The position numbers and the translations under genes were made by a program. Of a stretch of 64,000 bases of DNA, positions 48,101 through 60,100 are shown one piece after another. The stretch is from contig OU744452.1 in assembly GCA_916610825.1 (NCBI GenBank), forward strand, positions 7,658,021-7,722,020, read 5' to 3'. Origin of the DNA: Haliclystus octoradiatus (taxonomy: Eukaryota; Cnidaria; Staurozoa; Stauromedusae; Haliclystidae). The notes beneath the pieces were generated by a model. The model did no database searches, was not told the DNA's origin, and saw only the letters and a program-made list of their open reading frames with translations. The stretch's first letter is position 1. Each line of letters starts with the position of its first letter.

Positions 48101-51100
48101 GAGATATTCAATTTGATAAATATTTAATATGTGATTGTAGGCATGCAGGTTGTAGGTAGATATAACTTACGAATGAAATGGCTGAAAACGAACAGAGATG
48201 AAACAGAATTAGAATACCATTTCAACAATTATTAAAATGAGATTTTGAATATTCAACAAATTATACTAACTCACAGCGTTAACGTCTCCAACTTTGATAT
48301 TCATGGTTTCATTACTAAAATTGAACATATCTGTATCGCAATCCTATAATTTTGATTTCGAGGCAAATAAAAAAATTAATCTTGTTAAAATCCATAGAAC
48401 AGTATGAGAAGATTGTCATATCATTTGTTACATCGATATGAACACTAGCAGATGGCAGGATTTAGGGAAATCACGGGATGTCTGGAAAGTCAGAAAAGGC
48501 TTTATCGTCAGTTAGCCAGTGGAACCTTTTTGTATTTGGCAACACAGATCACACCATAAAAAGATAAATATATAATAGAAACAATAGCCCCAGCTAAATA
48601 TTTAACACAAAATTTACTCAACATTCTCCCGACATTGCTGAGCTCGTGTACAGCATTCATTTGTTGCATTCATGTAGCACATCACGCAACATCAGCTGTA
48701 CACGGCTGAAAACAATAGCATTCGATTTTGGTCATCTTCGAAGATACTCTCAATAAAGCTCAGAAAGTTCTCTGTACGATGTTGAGCATTTAGGATGGTT
48801 GTCGAAACGTCGCCACTACAATACATTTTACCCTTGTCGCTACCAATTACTTCTAAAAAAGTTTCTAAAGAATTATACTGATGAAACATACTCAGAATTT
48901 AGAGTACGATCAAAATTTTAAATGGTCGAGCTTGAAGCAACGACACTAAGATTCTTGTGAAATTTTACCGTGTCAATTAGAGATTTTCAAAATTTTTAGA
49001 ACTTTCCTTTGTTTTGCTCCTAAAAACATGAAATTTTAGGGTCATCATTCCCATTTGCTGTGAAATTCTGCCGTTTTCCTTTACTTTTGTCTATTTTGAA
49101 AATGGTGCACTCTTGGCAAAAAATTACCGAAGTATTCACCTAGGGGTTGTCATCAAGAAATAAAGATATACATCGTTGTGAGCAGGGAATAATTACCTTG
49201 AACCCAGTTGGTTGGTAATCAGAAGGGGTAACTATAAAATGGAAAGAAAAAATGATATATAAAATATTTACTGCATTGATTTTGAAATGATGTGGAATCA
49301 TTCAGCGGGATATTATAAATTGATTACACAGTGCTTGGACAGTCAAACAGACTTGTGCAACAGATTCAAACACAAACCTCTTTTCATTGCTATTGATAAA
49401 ATGTGGTTGGGATTGGTTCTTTCTATACCTATCACACAGTTCATAGTTGTAAACATGAGAACGAGGTGTATAATTACTTTGTATAGAAATCGATCACATG
49501 TAACATTACAAACGTAATACAATAATATTACTTGTTGAACGACAATGAATATGAGAAATATCAATCAATGACAATCACATTTTGAGGTTCTATTGTTTCC
49601 TGGAACGGTAGATACTAGACCAAATAATGTATTCCAGATGTCTTGACGATGTAAGCTAATAGATAGTTTCCTCATATTCATATTACAGCCTCATAATCAT
49701 AAATTGTATTTAGCATATGTTTTGTTTTATATAGATTACATTCGTTAGCGTTCGCATGTACAGCACGTGTCTCATATTTGTGTTACATCTTTCATTGGTA
49801 TTACTTGATCATTAATTTAATCTTATAACAGACGATTATCGTATTCTTCAATGCCATCTGAATCATTTCGAAGAATTTTAGTTTGACAATTTGGCAATTG
49901 TATCCTATAGCGGGTGCGAACAAAACAGGATACTGCTATTACTAACAAAAACCAGGGAGCATAAAAACTTTAAACTTCGGACCAAGGAGGGAGATCGAGA
50001 ACATTTTCCTGGGAAATGGGGGATCATCTAGTTGGATGTGAAAGTTGACACTGGACACTTGGCAAATCAAGTAATGTGGCACGGAAAAAACTAACGGGCG
50101 GTCTGTGGAAGTAGCTTAGCCTCACTCCATCACAGCCCTCATTTCCGCGCGGCTCTCCAGTGAGGGCCTAATAAAATTTAAGGTTAAAAAGTGTGCCAGA
50201 AACCAAAAATATGGTGTGCCCAATCACAGCGCACCTTGGTGTCATGTGAGTTACAGCCAGGTGTTGGTTGGTCGGCCCATCGAAGAACAATACAACGAGG
50301 TGTGAACAGAAATTGAAATTTGCTGAATTCAGCTATTTTGAATTTCAACATTTTGTAAACAAACTGTCGAAGAAAACTAAAAACGTCAAGTTTACGGTAT
50401 TATTTTGGATCAAATTGGAGCAACAGAATTATAAATAATAGATTACAATATCTCGAAGGACTGCATGAACATTATGAAGGCCTTTTATGGGCGTAGAATA
50501 CAAAATAAAAGGAGAAAACATTATGTTTTGACAGAGCGATCGCCATCGTTGGAAAATTGAAGCACTTTCGTCGTTTTGAATCATGATTTAAAGAGTTTCG
50601 AATGACCAGCAGCCTTTGCTTTGTTTTGTTGTCTTGATCACAAGAAACGAGGCTAATCCTCTGGAAAGTGACGTCAGCATCACGTCAGTAGATTGTCCTC
50701 GTGGCTGTTGCTACGGAAAGACACGACAGAAAGCTCGAGAAAATAGTCTGGTTTATCAATTTCAGTTTTGGATAAATCTCAATTCTCTTGTCGAAACGCA
50801 AAGTCTATGGCTATAGATAGCCAACAAATGTGTACGGCTCAAAAATAAATAGCGGAATGGGACGCAAAGTCTATGGCTATAGATAGCCAACAAATGTCTG
50901 AGAAGTTTGACGCAAATCAAAACAACTTGGATAAAATGTACTTTCAAATCAACACTAAATAAATTCATATGATTCTAAATTTTACAATTTACGTGCATAT
51001 ATACTAAAGAAAAAAACAATGCAATATAAAACATACATAGGTATGTGACTAACTATTTTTAGACGAAGCCTACGTGTTTACAAACATAATTTGGAGTCAA

Positions 51101-54100
51101 TGATCAAATTATCTGCATTAAAAATCGAATTTACCTGGTGTTATTCACCCGAATTCATTTCATTTTGTTTTGGCGATAAATTTTCGATTTTGAATGCTAA
51201 CAAATCTCTTCCCGTTCTTTCAATCCCTAATATTCTTATATCAAGTAAACACCAACATGAAATTTTGAATCAGTCGAGTTCAGTTGCAGCTTTCAACTCT
51301 GTCTTCCTTCCTCAATTTGTATGACGCTAGTAGCAAGTGAATTGATTTTCGTGGTACACATTTATTCAAGCGTCGAAAGCCCTTACGACGTCCACCTCTA
51401 TTGCTCTTGTAACTTTCCAAACCAGCTCGTTGATAAATAACTTGGCAGAATGCTTCCATGTTCGTTTTACGAAATGTTTTGCAAAATCGTGCGTGTGTGC
51501 AAAGGAGACACAAAGGCGGGCCGTGTATCATGAAAACGAGTGATTGAAATCTGGGTCCAGATTTCAAAGACAAAAATATGCAAAGGCTGCTGGTCATTTT
51601 ATGGTCTTTAAATAATCAAAATCAAAGAAATATTCGAAATTAAAGATCAATTCTCCAACATACAGCATTACTCTGATTCAAAATTTCATTTCTCCGTAAA
51701 TATATCTACTTTTAAATTTACGCTATTTCCATTTTATGTAAGGCGGGGATTCACGATGCCATTTTTGATGCAATTGACTTGAAACACATATCAATGGATT
51801 TGCTATTAACCAGAGGCGTACATGGCCGGCTTCATTTCTTAAATAAATCAATCGAAGTTTATAAAAACCAATGAAAACTGTTTCCATTTTCAACAACAAT
51901 GCTTTCTCAGACTGAAGCGCTAACTAAGCAGTTTCGCACTTGAATGACTTTCTATTGTCTCTGACCAACAGTGCAGATCGATCTTTTGTTTCGTGTATGG
52001 TCATGCGTCAGAATGGAAATTATATAATCAATGTTTTTTGAAAATTATTTATAAACGGTTCGGATAGGAACGATATCACATTTGTAAACAAACCCATGCT
52101 GGGGAAATTCTTATTTATTCAACATAATCTCACATGTCTACTGATAATGATAGCCGGCAATTTTACTGCAATGAAAAGACATTAATATAGAAAACAATAT
52201 ACATACAAACTTCCTCTTCATCATCGACAACAAATTATTAATTTATTAATCAATTCAAATGAGAATATTGCTTCACTTTCGAGAGTCGGCGAGTCGTTTA
52301 CACAGGACTATGTAATAATCTACTTTTAAATAAAACCAGTAATCATGCTATTAAAGATAGGACTGTTTCATGCGTATGAAGCTGAATTAGGGTCAAACTC
52401 GATTCACACGGCGATGACATATTTCACATGGTGATGATGTGTTTTCACATGGCGATGATTTATCCTGAATCAGTGTAATGTTCAAGCAAAATCACCCCCT
52501 TCGTACTGTGACAACGAAATGGCACTATTTGGCACGTTGTTTAGTGTTTTAAAAGTAGATAAAATTGGAAAAGTATTTAGCTAGCATGATTATCGACACC
52601 ACCTTGCCTATATGACTTGGAATATGTAGGAAGTACTGATCATGGCTGATAAACAAATTGTTACCTTGCAACTTGAACTTTATGACATTCAGTTATACTC
52701 GGGTTTGTGATGTTTCTTGGTTTTTTTGGGGGGGCTATGGCTACTACTTCCACGTGCTTTGGGATAAACTAGATAGTACCAAATTTTGTAAATTTTCTCA
52801 ATTAAATTGCGGCTTCGATCGGCTTTTCTACATAGATTTGTTCATGCATTTATTTTGAGCCAGTTAAACCAGATGATTCACAACTCAATATAAGCATGCA
52901 TTTGCATGCAACTCGAAGTCTAGTAATTAGAAATTGACAATATGACAGAATAAACGATCGAAATATAAACTTTGAAAATGATTCAAGCAAGTTTGTTTAC
53001 ATTTTTAGTGTTTTATTCACCAACCAGCGCTCGATAAAACTTCACGTGATACAAAGGTGCGCTGTGATTGGGCACACCATATTTTTGGTTTCTGGAACAC
53101 TTTTTAACCTTAAATTTTATTAGGCCCTCACTGGAGCACCGCGCGGAAATGAGAGCCGTGATGGAATGAGGCTAGAAGTAACGTCTATCGAGCTGGCCGC
53201 ACCACTTTCTTCGATGTAGATCATTTTGGTCTTAAAAGTTTGATCACAGCCTGATCAAACTTGATCAGTATGTTATATTTTTTGATCAGCTTTGATCAGC
53301 GAGTTATAAGCGAATTCAAGATGTACGGCTGGCTCAACACCGAAAATCCGAACGACATAAAATAATAAACCGAATTTGGTATCAAAAGTTTGATCACGCC
53401 CTGATCATTACTGATCAAAACTTTTTTTTCCATAATTATAATTATTGAGCGTGCAATCGGCAATTTAGCTTCTGGTGCGGCCAAATCAACACCAAAATTT
53501 CGAAAACGAGGTTATAATCATCCAAACTCTACGAATTTGGTATCAAAAGTTTGATCACGCCCTGATCATTACTGATCAAAACTTTTTTTGCATAATTATA
53601 ATTATTGAGCGTGCAATCGGCAATTTAGCTTCTGGTGCGGCCAAATCAACACCAAAATTTCGAAAACGAGGTTATAATCATCCAAACTCTACGAATTTGG
53701 TATCAAAAGTTTGATCACGCCCTGATCATTACTGATCAAAACTTTTTTTTGCATAATTATAATTATTGAGCGTGCAATCGGCAATTTAGCTTCTGGTGCG
53801 GCCAAATCAACACCAAAATTTTGAAAACGAGGTTATAATCATCCGAACTCTATGAATTTGGTATCAAAAGTTTGATCACGCCCTGATCATTACTGATCAA
53901 AACTTTTTTTCCCATAATTATAATTATTGAGCGTGCAATCGGCAATTTAGCTTCTGGTGCGGCCAAATCAACACCAACATTTCGAAAACAAGGTTATAAT
54001 CATCCGAACTCTACGAATCTGGTATCAAAAGTTTGATCACGCCCTGATCATTACTGATCAAAACTTTGTTTTCTATAATTATAATTATTGAGCGTGCAAT

Positions 54101-57100
54101 CGGCAATTTAGGTTCTGGTGCGGCCAAATCAACACCGAAATTTCGAAAACGAGGTTATAATCATCCGAACTCTACGAATTTGGTATCAAAAGTTTGATCA
54201 CGCCCTGGTCAAAACTTTTTTTTCCATAATTATAATTATTGAGCGTGCAATCGGCAATTTAGCTTCTGGTGCGGCCAAGTCAACACCAAAATTTCGAAAA
54301 CGAGGTTATAGTCATCCGAACTCTACGAATTTGGTATCAAACGTTTGATCACGCCCTGATCATTACTGAACAAAACTTATGTTTCCATAATTATAATTAT
54401 TAAGCACGCGATCGGCTAATTAGCTTCTGGTGCGGCCAAATTAAAACCAAAATTTCAAAAACGAGGTTAAATCATTTGAACTCTACGAATTTGGTATAAA
54501 AAGTTTGATCACGCCCTGATCATTACTAACCAAAAATTTTTTTTCGTTAATTATAATCATTGATAGTTTTAATGATTTTTCAGTGCTGGAAATTTTATCG
54601 TTCTACAGGTTCAAATTAGAATAAGCTTTGTATGATGTAATTGGTATTTCTATAACCAATCATTTTAATTTTATGATTTTATATAATCTGTAATCAGTCT
54701 GATGTCATTCTATTGTTTAAATGATCTCGTACGATAATTATCATAGAATTATTTTTCATACAATTGTATATAGGATGCGTGTGAGTATAATCAGATCCAA
54801 CCTGACGTCAATAGATAATGCTGTCATTGATATGTTAACGTTGTCTAATTCACTCTGCCTATGTTATACGACACTTGGAATTTTGTAATAGACGGGAAAC
54901 GAATTCTATTTTTAATTTCGGATTTCCGATTTGGTTAACAAAACCTTGTTTAATCGAGCTGTTTGTTTCTGTATGCGTTTACTTGTCCTGTAAGTGATCC
55001 AACGAATGCACTTTACTTGTCTGTTGCTATTTTACTTTGATAATGGAAGGAACAGACAGTTCTCATCATAATGAATCTTTAAGGGATTTGTATATTAGTA
55101 GTCTTCAACACGTACTGCATTCGATTTTTGTGGATAAAAGAAGCTGCAAGCCTGTTGGACCATCTAATCATATCTGGTCAGGTGCATCGGACAGTATTTG
55201 TAACTACAGATCTGCACGTGCAATTTATACGGCTGTTCAACGTAACTATCATGGCATAAAAGATGCTTTGATTGATCAGCTAGGTTGGAAAAATGAAGGT
55301 AGCAATGAAACAGAAGAAGCAATAACTGACAATGATGACTCAATATCTAATTCTCCTTATGAAAGTACTGATTCGCAAACAGAGTCAAGTGAGAACGAAG
55401 GATGTAAGAGATTTAAAATTGTTCTGGAGCCTGATGACTGGGCAGAACTTAAATCTGGTAAGTAAAGAACTCATCAACATATTATGAATTATTGACTACT
55501 CAATAAAGCACTAATAGACCCTAATAATAGCGGCAACTTATCTTATCCCGTCATCCCGGAGAAATGAGGAGGGCAGTTCACTTTTTACGATAGGATAGAG
55601 ACGTTAATTCTTGAGGAGTATGAAAATAAATCATTATAGTTATGACTTATGAGATTGAAAATGGAGCAAATCTGATTAATGTATCTCTATCATACATCAA
55701 TTGTAGATCGTTATAACTTGTAAATAAAGATTATGCACTAGTCAAGTGATAGAACGGCCCCAGACCCTCGGGAAATAGCCGTATGCTAACAAGTCATGCC
55801 AGTCCCTTTAACACAGTTTTAACAGCCATATTGTACGGCCACTATAGGAATCTAGCCATAATGTTAACATTTATCTTGAAAGCGTGAAAAGAGGGCCTAG
55901 ATAATAACAGTTCTTAAATTTTCAGTAAAATGATTTGCTTTTACATCCCTGGTAAGATCCTGCATTCCGAGCATCGGATTCACTAACAATTATTAGTGAG
56001 GCCAAACACGGTAATTATGCCCGGGGATGCTTCCATACATATGCTGTACGGGGACGAGATTTTCGAAATTTTTTAGAACTGTCATTTCGTTTTGCTCGTA
56101 AAAACATAAAATTTTAGGGTCTTCAGTCTTATTTGCCGTGAAATTTTCGAGTACGGTTTTCATCTATTTTTGAAAATGGCACACCCCAGTCAAAAAACTA
56201 CTGAAGTACCATCTGGTCATTATGATTTAAAGTATTTGTATATTGGAATACCACGTCCTGCAACATAGTGGCTATATTCCTTAAAACCACAATCATAATA
56301 ATAAGAATTATACCATGGCCGTAACTACCTCCTGGATGGGTAATGGGAAATTGTCCAGGCAAAATAGGTGTAAGATGTTGATATTTGAAAGTTTCGTGGA
56401 ATCATTGCATGCCTTGAAGCTATTTTATTGAAATGATGCTTTTTAGAAGGATAATTATCTCTTTCTTTATTACTTGACAAATGATAATGATCCAGATTTG
56501 GACGGCATGAACATTGTGTTAATCCTAACTTTCTAGTAAAGAATGATTTGTTTTGAATACGTTAAGTGCAGATTTTGATTTTGCTTTCCCCGAATCGTAT
56601 ACATTTGATGTGAAATTATTATGAGTATGCCGAGTAAAAGGAGAACAACAAGCTGATTTGGAGAGCAGAGTGATCGAGAATTTTCGTTCCGCGTCTGACG
56701 CTTTTGCAGTTTGAGATAAACTCGTGAAACTCCGAGTAATGGAGATAGCGTGTGCTTCATCTTTGTTTAAGTCTCTATTATTCTCTATGTTAACAAACAT
56801 TGAGCAATCTCACACAAAAGCGTTTGTCTCATACTATATCATATAAAACATTTTATAAATCACGTATCGAGACGTAATTCTGACTGCAAACCAAAAGACT
56901 CCTGTAATGAAGTAAAAAAACGACAATCGATCTTAGATGGAATATTATTCAACTTAGGAGAATTACCAGTTTTTCACCAATCATGAGAAGTAACATTTTT
57001 GAGAATTTCGCCTCTTAGTTAAAAGTATTATCAGTACTGCAAGTTGCAGGACTTTCTACCTGAATGCTTTCTACTAGCGTTTTCGCATCCTCCACCCCTC

Positions 57101-60100
57101 GCCGCATCCTCTACAAACAGCTATTTGTAAATCTTATTATGCTGGTGTTTCAGGCTATATCAAAGCAATCTGGTTACAAAGCGTTTATGTAGCTGAATGT
57201 TGATGACCACGTCCTGCTGAAATAATATTTTGCCATTCTTACTCCAATATCATGTTTTAAATATTATTGTTACATTATAGATGAAAATGAATACAGCAGA
57301 AGGAAAAGAACAGTTGCTGGCTCCCGTTCAAAGACCAAAATGGTCAAGCAATTTACATCACCTATATGGAAAACTTTATTTTCTGACAAAGTTGGAGCAG
57401 TTTCGAAGCTTCGCTGTGTATTTATGTATAAACGACATATATTTTCTTTGGGAGAAAGTGGCACATATTTAACCATTGATGCATATTGCAAAGAATTTCC
57501 AGCTAAGTTGCTGATCAAACGAATTTGTGCTCCACCAAAGGAATGCTTATTTCCTATAGATTTTGAATGTGAAGTTATAAATTATGAAAGTCACTCGCAT
57601 TCAGGCAAAGCAAAGAGACCTTTAAGTGGACCAGAACGGAAGGCTATTGGGGAGGAATTATTAAAAACTGGCAAAGCAACCTCGGTTTACAGAAAGGAGG
57701 TTGCTGATGTGCGTATGGAATTTGGAGATGAAGAACCATCGACACTGTACAAGCAATCCCAGCTACGAGATGCGAAGCATGATATTGTTCGCTCCCAACA
57801 AGCAGATAGTAATCCAATGTGGAGCCTATATTTGAAATCGTCCGAATTGCCAATAAATAGAGTTGTTAGGCAGCTTGCCATTATTAAACCTTACTGTCAT
57901 TACTGGTCACCAGAACAGATTTTGGTATGGAATAATCACGCTAAGTCTAGGGACCAGAGTTTCCTTGCCATTGATGCTACTGGGAGTATCGTCCAGAGAA
58001 TTAAAATGGCATCAGGACAATTATCTCCACCAATTTTTTTATATATTGGTGTGACAAAATCGGCATTTGGCACATTCCCTGTTGTACAAATGGTTTCAAG
58101 TACACATGACACTAATTCTGTTGCCAATTTTCTTTCTGAATTTGTTAGATCAGGAGGAACAATTCCAAAAGTTTCAGTCACAGATGCCTCATTGGTGTTA
58201 CTAGGTGCATGTGCTAGAGCATTTAACGGATATTCGTCACTTTCCAAATATCTAGAGGTTTGCTCGTATTTGCTTGCTGGACAAACCTCCCTGAAGAAAT
58301 TCCCAACTGTTTCATACGAGTAGATATTGCACATTTTGTTCATATAATTACTCGATGGAGCAGTTTGAAATCGTATGCAAGGAAAAAGCACAAGCAGTTC
58401 ATCATCCGATGCGTGTGCCTAATGGTTAAGTGCACAGATTTAGAAGATATTGGAGAAATATTAATGGCCATTTTGATTGTTTGTTTAAGTGAGAAGGTTG
58501 GAACCACTTTGTCTGCTGGAGGAACTAACATGTCTGAGTACTGTTTAAATTGGCTCCAATCAGAAGTATCTGGATCACCATTTTCCGCAGAAGATATCTC
58601 AGAGATAATTTCTAGCAATGTTGACCATGAAAACGATGAAGTAGATGAAGACACATCTGAGGATTCATTTTCTGCATGGTTTTCAGAAGTGCTGAAAGAT
58701 GCCGAAGACTATGTCAAAAATGCAGCAAGTGGTAGCCATGACAACGCTCTCTATCTACCTGAAATTATTTCAGACCTAAGACGAATCATAAAGATTGTGC
58801 CACTCTGGTCAGCTTTGATGACGACTATTTTTGGTTATGGTACCCCCACCGCAAGCAGCGCCATTGTTGAAGCAGAATTTGGGGAAATTAAAAAGCGAAT
58901 GTTTAAAAATAAACTGCCAATGAGGATGGATAGATTTGTCGCCGAATATTCCTCCTACATATCTGGAGCGTTGAAGCTAGCGACTGCTGCTCGTAGGTCA
59001 AACAATAATAGCAATATCAGTATTCCATCCCTCCTTGCGGTTGAAAATTCATCTACCAATGACCAAATGCAAATAAAAGAAAAATCGTGTTGTCCTTTAT
59101 GCGTATCTGGTAATTCTCCTCCAGCCGACGGTGCTCACCACTGTGACACTTGCAAAGAGCCTGTGCACGCCCTATTAGAATGCTCGATACCAGCAGTTGC
59201 AGGCGATGAAGGAGAAGGATATGGAACTGCTCGGAGATGTTTGAGTTGTTCTAGTTTCTTGGACAATCACAGCGGGAAGCCATTGCGGAAAGCTTTGCAG
59301 AAGAGAACTGGCGGGGACAACTATCTCATGGAACAAATAAAAAAAGAAACAGAACATCGTATTTGCAGCAGAGTGCAGATTGGAAAAACGTTAATTTGTC
59401 AGCCAACAATGACAGGATATTGCTTCCTCTTTTGAAGAACGGAAATTCTATGGATAACCCCGTTACAATAGACAAACAAAAATTTATTCTTTCGAGCACA
59501 TGTGCAATTGACTCCATAATACAGCTAATGACAAGTGCGGCATCCGACTGCATAGATTATTGGAATTATCTGGTTGACAATAAGCCATATTCTCCAGACC
59601 TGATTGCTTTGATCGTTAATCTTGACCAACGAAAAATTTCTGCCTACGAATATCGAATGCGGGCAAAAGTATTGCTTTCTTGTGAATCTCCGTTCAAGTT
59701 GTCTCAGCTGCAAGGCAATATGACTCTCATCAATTGCGAAGCGACGGCAGCAAGTATTGCAAACAGCATCTTAAGAAAACATTTACCTTCTGTTGTCCTG
59801 TTTTCGGAATGTAACAGTAATGCCTGTCCTTCACAAATAGAAGAACGAAGACTAGCATACCTCAGTATCTCAATAGACAATATTATTGAGCAAAACCAAA
59901 GAAAAGTCAGCTGGCAAGAGTTGTTTGACAAAGAAGAAAGTCAATGCCAAAGACCTTTCTCCAGCGTTGAAGGAATTCAAAACCATCTCTACCATGTCGA
60001 CAAAAGCATTTCATCAATGCCTATGTGCTCTGGTAAGAGATTTTTCCTAAAGCAAATACCCAACAAAAATGGTCATTTGATAATCGAAGTAGCAGTAAAC

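Larger units (their letters stand above)
55458..57280. other. 1.8-kb intron of the MULE transposase
   Basis: GTAAGT donor and ATTATAG acceptor in phase 1. It contains a copy of repeat R2 (about 56020-56225) and a piece of the MITE family with the end at 56790 (about 56640-56790). The element therefore acquired other repeats after or during its spread. Confidence 0.7.

Noticed and set aside
51280-51597. 105-residue minus open frame
   Set aside because: Lies within the ~3-kb inverted-repeat element, has no domain signature, and does not fit HORMAD N-terminal exons.
53475-54348. Short open frames repeated in the MULE arms, also at 62388-62806
   Set aside because: They are read-throughs of ~160-bp tandem units and change phase with unit length.
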